In this document: piece after piece, positions 49,891 through 58,527 of the stretch
Position numbering within the stretch: position 1 is the stretch's first letter
Layout of the letters: each line of letters begins with the position of its first letter
From: Holophagales bacterium UBA2201
Lineage (GTDB): Bacteria; Acidobacteriota; Thermoanaerobaculia; UBA2201
Direction: 5' to 3'
Assembly: GCA_002327305.1 (NCBI GenBank)
Contig: DCUZ01000025.1
Span: forward strand, 1-61,750
Length of the DNA stretch: 61,750 nucleotides
Made by a program: the position numbers and the translations under genes
Notes under the pieces: generated by a model
The model's database searches: none
What the model was told of the DNA's origin: nothing
What the model saw: the letters and a program-made list of their open reading frames with translations, nothing else

Positions 49891-50027
49891 CATGGTGTGC
49901 TTCTATAGGAGGCCGCTTTGCCTGTGATGCATCATTACAAAAGCAAGCCAGGTTGGTTCTTCCTGACAATCCCGAAGGGCAATATCGTAACCCTACAGTG
50001 GTTGACCTTCGATCGAAGGAGTCATTG

Positions 50028-50288
50028 ATGGAAAATAAACCCGTCCTGACAGAAGGCGACATTGTTTTATACCGAACACCCGAAGGCGTGACCCGGATCG
50101 AGGTCCTTTGCGAATCCGAGACCTTCTGGCTGAATCCAAAGAAAATCGCTGAACTCTTCGGGGTGGAACTCCACACGATCAGCTACCACCTGAAGGAAAT
50201 CTACGCCGCAGGCAAGCTGGCCGAGGATGCAACTCTTCGAAAAATTCGAAGAGTTCAACAAAGGAAAATAGGGACGATCCCTATTTAA
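50028..50288 (+). pseudogene. RhuM-family protein, N-terminal fragment
   Basis: 86 residues, MENKPVLTEGDIVLYRTPEG, then TRIEVLCESETFWLNPKKIA and ELFGVELHTISYHLKEIYAA, which is the N-terminal winged-helix part of RhuM/Fic-associated proteins (normally ~330 residues). After EDATLRKIRRVQ the family sequence is lost and the frame stops. GAAGGAG precedes the ATG. Probably a remnant left at the edge of the defence island. Confidence 0.75.
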
Positions 50289-50298
50289 GAGGTGCGGC

Positions 50299-50481
50299 AT
50301 GCTGACTCGGCTCTACGACCTCCTCTCCTCCTGGAAACTCGCCGTGCTTCTGACGGTGGCGGCGATCGCGGGGATGAGCCCGTTCGTCCTGCTGTCCGGG
50401 CGGGCGTGTTGGGAAAAGGCCCTGCCGCAGTCCGGCGGCTCGTGGCGGGTGGTGGGTAAGAACTTCAAGGGTGTGGAGTGA
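50299..50481 (+). CDS. Small membrane protein resembling the start of ResB
   Basis: 60 residues with one transmembrane segment: MLTRLYDLLSSWKLAVLLTV, AAIAGMSPFVLL, then a short polar tail. The LYDLLSSWKLAVLL pattern is like the first helix of ResB (Ccs1), a cytochrome c maturation protein, but the rest of ResB (~400 residues) is absent. GAGGTG precedes the ATG. Its stop overlaps the start of the CcsA-like reading frame (50478). It may be a remnant or a stand-alone small subunit. Confidence 0.5.
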   Translation: MLTRLYDLLSSWKLAVLLTVAAIAGMSPFVLLSGRACWEKALPQSGGSWRVVGKNFKGVE

Positions 50482-50937
50482 TGGAGCCCCCGTCCTGGAC
50501 CGTGATGCTCTACCGCGGGGCCATGGTCCACGGCCTCATCTTCACGGTCTTCGCCCTCTGGCGGCGGCGATGGTCCACGGCGCAAAAGCTGGGAATGGTG
50601 GAACTGTTCGCGTGGGTGAGTCCGGTTTGGGGGATCCATTGGGTGGTCATGGGGCGCTTGCCCCTCTTCGGGGCCTACGAAAGCGCCCTGTCGCTGGCCT
50701 TCGCGGGAGGGCTGGCCCTGTTGGCTCTCTCGCTTGTGCGCAAGAAACCCTGCTTGGCCTTCTATCCGGCCATGGTGTTTTTACTGCTCCTCTATGGGGG
50801 CCGGTAAAGCGCGGCCGTGGAACCTCCTGGGCGTCCTTCTGCTGGTCCTGGCCTACCGGTTGATCCTCATCTTCCCTCCCACCTCCACTTGCCATTTGCT
50901 CGACATCGACCTGCGGATGCACATCCTGCCGAAATAG
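50478..50937 (+). pseudogene. CcsA-like cytochrome c assembly protein, short and frameshifted
   Basis: The first frame (50478-50807) encodes four or so membrane segments including GIHWVVMGRLPLFGAYESAL, similar to the G-x-x-P-x-x-x-x-YES motif of CcsA/CcsB system II cytochrome c synthases. It stops after LLLLYGGR. The next frame continues without interruption as RPWNLLGVLLLVLAYRLILI and ends at 50937. A one-base change in the GGGGG run at 50796-50800 would join them into ~153 residues. Even joined it is shorter than CcsA and lacks the WWD motif. Confidence 0.5.
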
Positions 50938-50946
50938 GCGGACCGA

Positions 50947-53403
50947 TCACTCCGGCTTCGACGACGGGCGGTTGTGGAGGAGGTCCAGCACGAACCCGGT
51001 GGCCATCTCGAACAGCCCGTCATGCCCCTGGGCCCAGATGGAACAGACCGAACCGTCCGGAAGCGTCGAGGGGCCGGGAAGATGGAAAGTGGTCTCTCCA
51101 TTGGAGACCGAGAGGACCGGCAACCCGACGCCCCCGCATGTAACTTGCGGGGCGATATCACTGCACGACGATCGGACCGTGAGACGGTCGCCCGCAACCC
51201 ACCATTCGACCCCACAGTCCACGAACTGCTTCCCCGGATAAAAGGGTCCAGGCGACGGGTTGAAGAGCGGGGCGCTGTCCCGCATCGCCTGGGTCCACGC
51301 CGGCGGCTCGGGCGGCGCCGCGCTCTTCAGCATCTCCCGCCACTGCTCGTCGGTGAGGCGGTCGGCGATGGGCTGGACGAACTCGTAATAGGCGAAGGCC
51401 GCCCCCTCGGCCAGATAGACGCGGCCTCCCACCGGCACCGCCACCACCAGGCGCAGGGGATAGCCCACCCCCTCCTCCAGGCAGGTCGCGCTGTTGGGGT
51501 CGGTGTGGACATCCGCCACCACGGGCATGGGGTCGTCCTCGGGGACGCCGACGGGCTCCCCCGGGACGGTGAGGAGATCGCGCAGGGTGAAGCCGAATCG
51601 GCTCAGGAGCCGATGGTCGTCGGGGGAGAGGGGGACACCGGTCAGTTCCTTCTCCGCGATGGCCTTCAATGTCCAAAGGAGGCCGGCGAAGCCGTCCAGC
51701 CGGACCTGGGTCTCCTCGGGCAGGAGGCCGAGCCGGTCCAGCCCCTCCCGGGTGTACGCGGTGAGGGAGTAAAGGCGGGAGTAGAGTTCCGGGTTGGGCT
51801 CCACATAGCCGACCATGGCGTAGAACTCGGGGGGATACCCGGTGTCCGAGGCGCTCTGCTTGGCGTAGAGGATGGTGTCGTGGCGCAGTTCGGTCCACGA
51901 GCCCAGGGCGGCGTTCAGTTCCTTGACCTCCCAGGCGGGATGGGTCATGAAGAACGGATACCCCTCCCCCTTGGGATGCAACAGGGGCATGAGGGAATAG
52001 AGCCAGTTCCAGTAGAGGTTCTGCGCCCAGGCCTCCGGCGGCTGTTGGGCGATGTACGCCTGAAGCTTGGCCATCTGTTCCAGGTACCCCGGATAGGCCG
52101 TCTCCCCCATCGCGTCGAGGAGGGCATAGGCGCGGTCGGACCCCAGGAGAGCCATGACATCGAGGGCCTTGGGGAGGAACCGGTCCTCGACATGGGCATA
52201 GGTCAGTTGGTCGAACAAGTACGAATCGGGGATGAACCGCTGGCCCATGAACCGCAGGCCCGCCCCGGTTTCGGTGGTGATGGCCGGACCGGTCAACGCC
52301 TCTTCGGCCGCCGCGATGAAGGCCGCCACCCGGGCCCCGTCCAGGATTTCCTCGGGTTCCATCGTCTCGAACCCGTCGCCATAAACCGTCCGCGCCACGG
52401 CGAGGTAGTCGGTATGGAGGAAGTCGTCCGACTTGCCGACGAAAAACACCGTGGGAACATAGAGCGACCGCCACGCCGCCGCCCGGTCGGTCCGGGTGAG
52501 GGCCTGGGTCAGCAAAAGGGCGGCCCCCGTCAGGTCCGGCCGTGCGGCGCCCAGGGCGTCGCGGAGGACGAAGGTCATCCGGCCGTGCCACATCATCGCC
52601 TTGAAGTAGCGCTTCAGCGTCTCGCTTTTGGTGTAGTGCCCGCGCGGCTTGTACTGGCTGTAGTCCTCGAAGTAGGCCTGGAAGAGCGGGGAGATCACAT
52701 AGCCCTCATGCGCTTCGATGAGGGCGACCTCCTGCGCGACGACGGCGGCGTATTCCGCGGGCGCCTCCCAGGCGGGGTCCAGCAGTTTCAGCGCCACGGC
52801 CTGGTAGGCCGCCAGGAGGAAGGTGGACGGATGATGCCGCTGGTCGTCCCATTGCGCGGCCTGGGCGAAGAGGTCCCCGTTCAGCCCCTTCAACGCCGGA
52901 TGGAACCGGGTCTCCTCGATGGTCTGCAGGATATCGTCGAAGAACCGGTGATAGGCATGGAGGACGGCGTCGGAGGTGACGAAGACGGGGAGCCCCGCCT
53001 CGTTGACGGCCATCAGGAGGTCGTACATCTCGTTGTATCCCGTCATCCAGGGTATCCCCATGTCGGGAGTGGCGAAGAAGCCCTGCGTGTGGAGGAGGGC
53101 CGCCTGCTCCGCCGTCAGGTCGAACCGGCCGGCGTTCCAGACATTGCCCAGGTCCTCGTCCACCCCGTAGGGGGGGACCTGAGGGGTCACCGAGACGGGG
53201 TGGGGGCGGTAGGTGCCGAATTCGGTTTCGATGGGCGCGGTCAGCGTCACGAGGGGCCCCTCGGCCTCGACGACGAGGGGCCCGGGGAAGTCGGTCGGGC
53301 ACAGGGCGGGGCGCGGGACCTGCCGCGAGGGGACGCTCCCCGACAGGGGATCGACCCCCGCCAGCAGAAGGGAACCGAGGAGAAGGACCAGTGTCTTGTT
53401 CAT
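50947..53403 (-). CDS. DUF3160-family secreted protein
   Basis: 818 residues with a signal peptide (MNKTLVLLLGSLLLAGVDPL). The family core is visible: FVTSDAVLHAYHRFFDDILQ, YFEDYSQYKPRGHYTKSETL, KRYFKAMMWHGRM, FMGQRFIPDSYLFDQLTYAH, ELRHDTILYAKQS and VADVHTDPN. DUF3160 proteins are exported and all-helical with several conserved His and Asp; their function is unknown. The C-terminal ~100 residues add a beta-rich module. No operon partner on this strand. The upstream region contains strong dyads at 53613-53648, belonging more likely to the next plus-strand gene. Confidence 0.85.
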   Translation of the reverse strand: MNKTLVLLLGSLLLAGVDPLSGSVPSRQVPRPALCPTDFPGPLVVEAEGPLVTLTAPIETEFGTYRPHPVSVTPQVPPYGVDEDLGNVWNAGRFDLTAEQAALLHTQGFFATPDMGIPWMTGYNEMYDLLMAVNEAGLPVFVTSDAVLHAYHRFFDDILQTIEETRFHPALKGLNGDLFAQAAQWDDQRHHPSTFLLAAYQAVALKLLDPAWEAPAEYAAVVAQEVALIEAHEGYVISPLFQAYFEDYSQYKPRGHYTKSETLKRYFKAMMWHGRMTFVLRDALGAARPDLTGAALLLTQALTRTDRAAAWRSLYVPTVFFVGKSDDFLHTDYLAVARTVYGDGFETMEPEEILDGARVAAFIAAAEEALTGPAITTETGAGLRFMGQRFIPDSYLFDQLTYAHVEDRFLPKALDVMALLGSDRAYALLDAMGETAYPGYLEQMAKLQAYIAQQPPEAWAQNLYWNWLYSLMPLLHPKGEGYPFFMTHPAWEVKELNAALGSWTELRHDTILYAKQSASDTGYPPEFYAMVGYVEPNPELYSRLYSLTAYTREGLDRLGLLPEETQVRLDGFAGLLWTLKAIAEKELTGVPLSPDDHRLLSRFGFTLRDLLTVPGEPVGVPEDDPMPVVADVHTDPNSATCLEEGVGYPLRLVVAVPVGGRVYLAEGAAFAYYEFVQPIADRLTDEQWREMLKSAAPPEPPAWTQAMRDSAPLFNPSPGPFYPGKQFVDCGVEWWVAGDRLTVRSSCSDIAPQVTCGGVGLPVLSVSNGETTFHLPGPSTLPDGSVCSIWAQGHDGLFEMATGFVLDLLHNRPSSKPE

Positions 53404-53612
53404 GGCAATCTAACCTCCTGAAGGGACTTCACCCCAACTGAAGCAATTGCCATGCCAACGCCCGAAGGAAGGGCGGGAAGAAGGTCAAGGGACCGCCGCG
53501 GCCCATGGCGGGAATCGCGCAAACCTATGGTATTCAGTTGGTTAGGTGTCGGTCTTGAAGGAGGTCATAGGCGCATCCCCGGTTGGGGGACGGCTTCCGG
53601 GCTCCGTCCGGG

Positions 53613-53648
53613 TTGTCAATCCATTGAAAAGTTTTCAAATTATTGACA
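53613..53648. promoter_or_regulatory. Concentric double dyad (operator or hairpin)
   Basis: An outer dyad TTGTCAAT (53613-53620)/ATTGACAA (53641-53648) encloses an inner palindrome TTGAAAA-G-TTTTCAA (53624-53638). The two are centred within one base of each other. ATTGACA also resembles a -35 box, followed 18-19 bases later by ATATATA (53665-53671). The region from 53404 to 53737 holds no other gene; TATAAT occurs at 53703-53708. Confidence 0.55.
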
Positions 53649-53737
53649 AAACATTCCTGCTGGAGAATATATATCTCCTGCGGGGCGGACCGTGGAAAAA
53701 AGTATAATGAGAACACCACAGCGCTTATCCTTGACCC

Positions 53738-54153
53738 ATGCCGGTTCAGACCCGCACCTTCGCCCTCGACACCCGCGGCTTCGCCGATGTGGTGGACCTC
53801 ACTCCCCGCCTGGAGCCCTTCCTGCGGGAGGTGGGGGCCTCCGACGGCCTCCTGACGGTGTTCGTCCCGGGCGCCACGGCCGCGGTGACCGCCATCGAAT
53901 ACGAAGAAGGGGCCGTGGCCGATTTCCAGGCCTCCATCCGGCGCCTCCTGCCCGAGGACATCCCCTACCGGCACGATGCCCGGTGGGGCGACGGGAACGG
54001 GTTCGCCCATGTCCGCGCGGCCTGGCTGGGGCCCTCGCTGGCCATTCCGGTGGAGAAGGGGCGCCCCCTGAGGGGACCTGGCAGCAGGTGGTCCTGGTGG
54101 ATCTCGACAACCGGCCCCGCCGCAGGACCGTCGTCCTTCAATTCATGGGGTGA
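53738..54153 (+). pseudogene. YjbQ/UPF0047 family protein, frameshifted
   Basis: The first frame encodes MPVQTRTFALDTRGFADVVD up to AIPVEKGRPLRG, including GDGNGFAHVRAAWLGPSLAI, typical of YjbQ (secondary thiamine-phosphate synthase family). The conserved end GTWQQVVLVDLDNRPRRRTV is in another frame. One extra G in the run at 54072-54075 would restore a full ~138-residue protein ending VLQFMG. The disruption is either a real mutation or a sequencing error. Confidence 0.75.
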
Positions 54154-54541
54154 TCAGCGCCGCGTGAACCGGTAGTGGGCCACCATCCACTCGCGCCCGT
54201 CGCGATAGCCGAACAGCTCGGCGCAGGCCATGAAGAAGACGCGCCAGAGACGCAGGCGCAAAAGCCCCTCCTCCCCTCCATGGACGCTTTGCAGGGCCTG
54301 AAGCGCCGCGGCCCGGTGGCCGTCGAGGTTGGACAGCCACGCCTCGCAGGTGCGCTGATAGTGGGTCCCGTCCACCAGCCACCGCTCCTCGATCAGCAGG
54401 TCCTTCTGAAAGTGAAGGAGCAGGTCGGCCGAGGGCATGGTGCCGCCGGTGAAGAAATACCGCGCCATCCAGTCGGAGGATGCCGAAGCGGATCAGGGGG
54501 TCGGGTAGGAGGCCCTTTTCGATCAGGGGGCGGAAGTCCAT
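54154..54541 (-). pseudogene. Cyclopropane-fatty-acyl-phospholipid synthase remnant
   Basis: The ATG at 54541 starts MDFRPLIEKGLLPDPLIRFG, like the N-terminus of a CFA synthase. A frame change then leads directly to the family's C-terminus: WMARYFFTGGTMPSADLLLH, HYQRTCEAWLSNLDGHRAAA and LWRVFFMACAELFGYRDGRE. About 200 residues holding the SAM-binding motifs are missing. The position, 3 bases after the DUF1295 gene, is the usual operon arrangement of these two genes, so this is an internal deletion of a once functional gene. Confidence 0.8.
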
Positions 54542-54544
54542 GGG

Positions 54545-55339
54545 CTATCCCTGGGCAGGGCGCCGGGGGAACCAGGGGATGAAGGGGGAGGTGGTACGGA
54601 TGTAGTCGGCATAGTCCGCGCCCCTCGTCCGCAGGGCCTGGGCCTCGGTGGCGGGGATGCCGGTGACGCGGAAAAGGAAAAAGAGGAGGAGCGCCGGGAC
54701 CAGCCAGGAAAGGGGGCCGAAAGGAGACGGCGTGGCCATCAGGGCCAGACCGCCCCAGAGGAGGACCTCGAAAAAGTAGTTGGGGTGGCGGGAATAGCGC
54801 CAAAGCCCGGCCCGGCAGGTTTTGCCCCGGTTGGCGGGATGGGCTTTGAACCGGTGGAGTTGGAGGTCGGCGGCCACCTCCCCGATCCAGCCCAGAAGCC
54901 ACATCGCCGCCCCCGCCCACTCCAGCGGATGGAAGGCCGCGGCGGGATTGGCGCTCATCAGGAGGAACGGCAGGGCGAAGAAGAGGTCGAGGAGCCCCTG
55001 GAACTGGAAAAAGAAGAACAGCTTGATCTCCGCCTTCTCCCCCCACTCTTGTCTCAGTTGGACATAGCGCCCCTCCTCGGGATGGCCCAGGACGCGGGTG
55101 AGGAGGAGATACAGCCCCAGGCGGAGCCCCCACAGGGAGACCGGGACCGCGGCCAGCCACCGGCGCGGGCCCCAGCCCGGAAGGAGGATGGCGAAGAGGA
55201 CGGCCAGAATGGGAATGCCGAGCGACCACCCGAAATCCACGATCCCCGCGTTGCGCATTTTCCGGCCGATGGCGTAGAGGAAAGCCATCCACGCCGCCAT
55301 CAGGATGATTCCGGCCGCGGCAGCGGTCCAGGCGTTCAC
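54545..55339 (-). CDS. DUF1295 (steroid 5-alpha-reductase-like) membrane protein
   Basis: 264 residues with six or seven transmembrane helices. The family core is clear: NAGIVDFGWSLGIPILAVLF, RLGLYLLLTRVLGHPEEGRY, FLLMSANPAAAF, then RAGLWRYSRHPNYFFEVLLW and GADYADYIRTTSPFIPWFPR. Members are thought to be lipid or sterol-type reductases or methyltransferase-like enzymes in the membrane, often next to CFA synthases, as here. The GTG at 55339 overlaps the patatin stop (GTGA), showing translational coupling. Confidence 0.85.
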   Translation of the reverse strand: MNAWTAAAAGIILMAAWMAFLYAIGRKMRNAGIVDFGWSLGIPILAVLFAILLPGWGPRRWLAAVPVSLWGLRLGLYLLLTRVLGHPEEGRYVQLRQEWGEKAEIKLFFFFQFQGLLDLFFALPFLLMSANPAAAFHPLEWAGAAMWLLGWIGEVAADLQLHRFKAHPANRGKTCRAGLWRYSRHPNYFFEVLLWGGLALMATPSPFGPLSWLVPALLLFFLFRVTGIPATEAQALRTRGADYADYIRTTSPFIPWFPRRPAQG

Positions 55340-56253
55340 GGGACGGGGGAGGGGGAGGCCGGCACGCGTCGCGTTTTGGCCTCGATGGCCGACCGGATGG
55401 CCGGAAGGGCCGCCCGGGCCGCCGCCATGCCGGCCTCGAACAGCCGCTTCTTCTGCGAAAAATCGTCGAAGGCCACACCGCCGACGTCGGGCGTGACCAC
55501 CACATCGGCATCCTTGAGTTTGCACCGCCCCACCTCACCGGCCATGATGACCGAGGATTGGATGGCCACCTCAAAGGGGTTGGACGGAGGGCGGGTTGGA
55601 ACGCCCGCGGGGATCGCCACCGCGATGACCACTTCCGCCCCCATCGCCCGGACCGCGTTCACCGGGACGGGGTCGGTGACGCCGCCGTCCACGAAGGTGC
55701 GCCCGTCGATGACGACCGGGACGAAAACGCCCGGGATGGCCGCCGAGGCGTGGACGGCCCGGGCGGCGGGGCCTTGCCGGAAGGCCACCGTCTCGCCCGT
55801 GCGCAGGTCCACCGCCACGGCCGCATAGGGAACGACGAAGCCTTCGATGGTCTTGTGCTTGAGGTGGGTCTCCAGGAAGCGTTCGATCCTTTCCCCCTTG
55901 ACGAAACCGCCGGAGAAGAACGCCAGGGTGGAGCGGTCGAAGATGTCCTCCGCGGCCACCTGCACGGAGGTGAACTCCAGGTCCACCACGGAGCCGGAGT
56001 CGGCGTAAAGGGCCCCGATGAGGGCCCCCACCGAGGTGCCGGCGACGCGGTCGATGGGGATGCGCTCCTGCTCGAGCACCCGCAAAACGCCCACCTCGGC
56101 GAACCCGCGCGCCCCGCCCCCTCCGAGGGCCACCCCCACCACGGGGGGGATCTCCCTCCACACCATGGGCGGGGCCGGGGGCGGGGGGGGAGTGGCGCAG
56201 GCGGCGAGCGCCAAGCAGACTGAAAGAAGGGCTCTAAGAAGAAAGCGCATCAT
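55336..56253 (-). CDS. Patatin-like phospholipase lipoprotein (RssA type)
   Basis: 305 residues. An N-terminal lipobox LALAAC predicts a lipoprotein. The catalytic dyad is present: oxyanion GGGGARGFAEVGVL, nucleophile elbow GTSVG (Ser) and DGG (FVDGGVTDPVPV, Asp). Patatins hydrolyse phospholipid or lysophospholipid ester bonds. The ATGATG at 56253 is preferred as start because AAGGAAA lies just upstream. It leads the patatin-DUF1295-CFA remnant gene set, which suggests membrane-lipid remodelling. Confidence 0.88.
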   Translation of the reverse strand: MMRFLLRALLSVCLALAACATPPPPPAPPMVWREIPPVVGVALGGGGARGFAEVGVLRVLEQERIPIDRVAGTSVGALIGALYADSGSVVDLEFTSVQVAAEDIFDRSTLAFFSGGFVKGERIERFLETHLKHKTIEGFVVPYAAVAVDLRTGETVAFRQGPAARAVHASAAIPGVFVPVVIDGRTFVDGGVTDPVPVNAVRAMGAEVVIAVAIPAGVPTRPPSNPFEVAIQSSVIMAGEVGRCKLKDADVVVTPDVGGVAFDDFSQKKRLFEAGMAAARAALPAIRSAIEAKTRRVPASPSPVP

Positions 56254-56403
56254 GGTTTCCTTCATGGGGATGCTCCACAATAAACCAATCGGCGGAGGAT
56301 TTCAACAGGCATGCGGCAGTTTCGAGGTTCGAGTTAACAACTAAAGCGCCAAGACCCGGGATCCGCAACCTGGAAATGACAACCCGAAAGGCGAGGCATC
56401 AGA

Positions 56404-56452
56404 CTCGAAACTCGAAACCTGAAACCTGAAACCTGAAACCTGAAACCTGAAA
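56404..56452 (+). repeat. Array of seven heptamers (CTCGAAA/CCTGAAA)
   Basis: Two CTCGAAA units are followed by five CCTGAAA units without interruption. More degenerate copies extend upstream to ~56375. It lies 8 bases beyond the stop of the DUF4833 gene. The unit differs from those at 15248-15579 but the 7-base period and 3'-end location are the same. Confidence 0.85.
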
Positions 56453-56459
56453 CTATATC

Positions 56460-56954
56460 TTAATCCCCCGGCAGGGTCTCCCGGCAGGCTTGGCCCGTCT
56501 TCCGGTCGGTGCCGTGGAGGTCGATGGAGAGGACTTTCGGGATGAGGTTCTCCCCCTCGTTCGTGATGGTGATGCGATCGAGGCGGCATGGGCGCCCGCC
56601 GATGAGGGCCTCCGCCCACACCTCCCCATCCTGCTGTTTGATCCGAACCGGACGCGCGTCCAGGGCCTTGAGGCGGAGGATGAACCCCTCCCCGTCGTCC
56701 GCCGCCTCGGCCTTGAACCCGTAGGCCCTGGTCTTTTCCAGAAGAGTCAGGTCCTCCCGCACTCCCCCCTTCTCCACCATGATCCAGTAGGCCACCACCG
56801 GTTCCCGGGAATCCAGGGCGCCGCCACCGTCCAGGTTGGCGTCGTAGTGGAGGACATTGCGGTTGAGGGAGCGCTCGATGGTAAAGAGGGGGCGGGTCTC
56901 CCCGGCCGGGAGGAGGGCGGCGAGGGCGATCAGAACGGCGAAGGGGGTCTTCAC
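56460..56954 (-). CDS. DUF4833 secreted protein
   Basis: 164 residues with a signal peptide (MKTPFAVLIALAALLPAG). The DUF4833 pattern is visible: PLFTIERSLNRNVLHYDANL, REPVVAYWIMVEKGG and VWAEALIGGRPCRLDRITIT. The family is periplasmic or surface-exposed and uncharacterised. Its ATG overlaps the stop of the amidotransferase gene by 4 bases, so both are on one transcript. The heptamer array follows its stop. Confidence 0.82.
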   Translation of the reverse strand: MKTPFAVLIALAALLPAGETRPLFTIERSLNRNVLHYDANLDGGGALDSREPVVAYWIMVEKGGVREDLTLLEKTRAYGFKAEAADDGEGFILRLKALDARPVRIKQQDGEVWAEALIGGRPCRLDRITITNEGENLIPKVLSIDLHGTDRKTGQACRETLPGD

Positions 56955-57547
56955 CGGCCCATGCCCAGGAAATTGCCGAACAAGCGCAGACCGGGCTCCC
57001 CCGAGGCCTCCGGGTGGAACTGGACGCCGAAGAGGGGCCGCTCCCTGTGGCGGACCGCCTCCAGGCCCCCCTCGGACGATTCGGCCGTCTCTTCGAAGGC
57101 CGCGAGGAGGGCGGCGTCGCGGACGACGACCTCCTCGTGGCTCTCATGCATGGGAAAGGTCTCCGGAAATCCCTCGAACAGGCCCCCGGGAGCCAACCGG
57201 CGCACCTCCTCCTCTCCCTTGTGCTTCCGACCGTCCCGCCGCACCGTCGCGCCGAAAGTGTGCGCAAGGAGCTGGTGCCCGTAGCAGATCCCCAGCAGCG
57301 GTCTTTCGCACGACCGCATCAGGTCCGCCAGCGCGGGCTCGAACTCCCCGTCGCCCACCATCTTGTGGGAGCCGGAGATGACGCAGAGGTCGAAAGGGGC
57401 GCCGGAGAGGGCGTCGTCGTCTTCTTCGCGGATGGCGATTCCCACCCCGGCCCGCCCCGCGGCCAGGGTCAGCGCGGTGTGGTAGGGGGCGATCTTCTCC
57501 GCCTTGTTCTGGTGGTAACAGTTGACGATAAGGACCCAAAGCGGCAT
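56951..57547 (-). CDS. Class I glutamine amidotransferase domain protein
   Basis: 198 residues. The Cys-His-Glu triad is present: LGICYGHQ (Cys88) and VQFHPEAS (His and Glu near 175-177). The oxyanion region VISGSHKMVG is atypical. The stand-alone GATase resembles GuaA-like or gamma-glutamyl-hydrolysing enzymes; the acceptor is not deducible. The gene is divergent from the NfnA-type gene and coupled to DUF4833. Confidence 0.82.
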   Translation of the reverse strand: MPLWVLIVNCYHQNKAEKIAPYHTALTLAAGRAGVGIAIREEDDDALSGAPFDLCVISGSHKMVGDGEFEPALADLMRSCERPLLGICYGHQLLAHTFGATVRRDGRKHKGEEEVRRLAPGGLFEGFPETFPMHESHEEVVVRDAALLAAFEETAESSEGGLEAVRHRERPLFGVQFHPEASGEPGLRLFGNFLGMGR

Positions 57548-57621
57548 GGCGGATTCTCCTCGAAGGCAGAAGGGGCGTCCTTATTGTACCTAAAAACGGG
57601 CGTCGCGGGGCGATGGGCGGC

Positions 57622-57650
57622 TTGAAGGACCCCTATTATTATGGTATGAT
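57622..57650 (+). promoter_or_regulatory. Sigma70-type promoter of the NfnAB-type operon
   Basis: TTGAAG (57622-57627) and TATGAT (57645-57650) are separated by 17 bases. Predicted start ~57657; an AAGGAG ribosome site lies just before the ATG at 57679. Confidence 0.72.
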
Positions 57651-57678
57651 TTGCCGATTTTTCCGCCAAGGAGCCCCG

Positions 57679-58524
57679 ATGTACAAGATCCTGAAAAAAC
57701 AGGTCTTTTCGCCGGTGACCTACCTGTGGGAACTGGAGGCACCGGACCTGGCCCGGGCCTGCAGGCCGGGTCATTTCGTCATCGTCCGCCACAAGGAGGG
57801 GGGCGAGCGCATCCCCCTCACCATCGCCGATTTCGACCGGGAGCGGGGCACCGTCACCCTCGTCATCCAGGCGGTGGGGGCGAGCACGCAGGAGATGATG
57901 GCCTTCGAGGAAGGGGACCACCTGCTGAATCTGGTGGGCCCCCTGGGGATCGAGAGCCACATCCAGAACTACGGCGCCGTGGTCATGGTGGGGGGCGGCC
58001 TGGGCGTGGCGCCGGTCTTCCCGCAGTTGAGGGCGCTGAAGGAGGCCGGCAACCGGACCATCTCCATCATCGGGTTCCGGTCCAAGGACCTGATCTTCTG
58101 GGAGGAAAAGTTCCGGAAGTACAGCGACGAACTGATCATCACCACCGACGACGGCACCTTCGGCGAGAAGGGGCTGGTGATCGTCCCCCTGAAACGGCTC
58201 CTGGAGGAGCGGCCCGGGGGCATCCAGATGGTCACCGCCATCGGCCCCGGCATCATGATGAAGGCCTGCTGTGAGACCACCCGCCCCTTCGGCGTCAAGA
58301 CCCTCGTCTCCCTCAACACCATCATGGTGGACGGCACCGGGATGTGCGGCTCCTGCCGCGTCTCCCTGGGGAAGGAAGTGAAATTCGTCTGCGTGGACGG
58401 TCCCGACTTCGACGGCCACCTGGTGAACTGGGACGAACTGATGCGGCGGCAGAACCGGTTCCGGCGGGAGGAGGCCCACTCCATCGAGCAGTGCAAACTG
58501 AACCCCAAGGGCGGGGGGGCATAG
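57679..58524 (+). CDS. FAD/NAD(P)-binding reductase subunit (NfnA/SudB type)
   Basis: 281 residues. Ferredoxin-NADP reductase fold with FAD-binding GHFVIVRHKEGGERIPLTIA and NAD(P)-binding VVMVGGGLGVAPVFPQLRAL. The C-terminal Cys cluster GTGMCGSCRVSLGKEVKFVC binds a [2Fe-2S] centre. With the next gene it matches the NfnAB (NADH-dependent reduced ferredoxin:NADP oxidoreductase) or sulfide dehydrogenase pair. The ATG at 57679 is set by AAGGAG; upstream frame is promoter. It is followed 3 bases later by the large subunit. Confidence 0.88.
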   Translation: MYKILKKQVFSPVTYLWELEAPDLARACRPGHFVIVRHKEGGERIPLTIADFDRERGTVTLVIQAVGASTQEMMAFEEGDHLLNLVGPLGIESHIQNYGAVVMVGGGLGVAPVFPQLRALKEAGNRTISIIGFRSKDLIFWEEKFRKYSDELIITTDDGTFGEKGLVIVPLKRLLEERPGGIQMVTAIGPGIMMKACCETTRPFGVKTLVSLNTIMVDGTGMCGSCRVSLGKEVKFVCVDGPDFDGHLVNWDELMRRQNRFRREEAHSIEQCKLNPKGGGA

Positions 58525-58527
58525 GCC

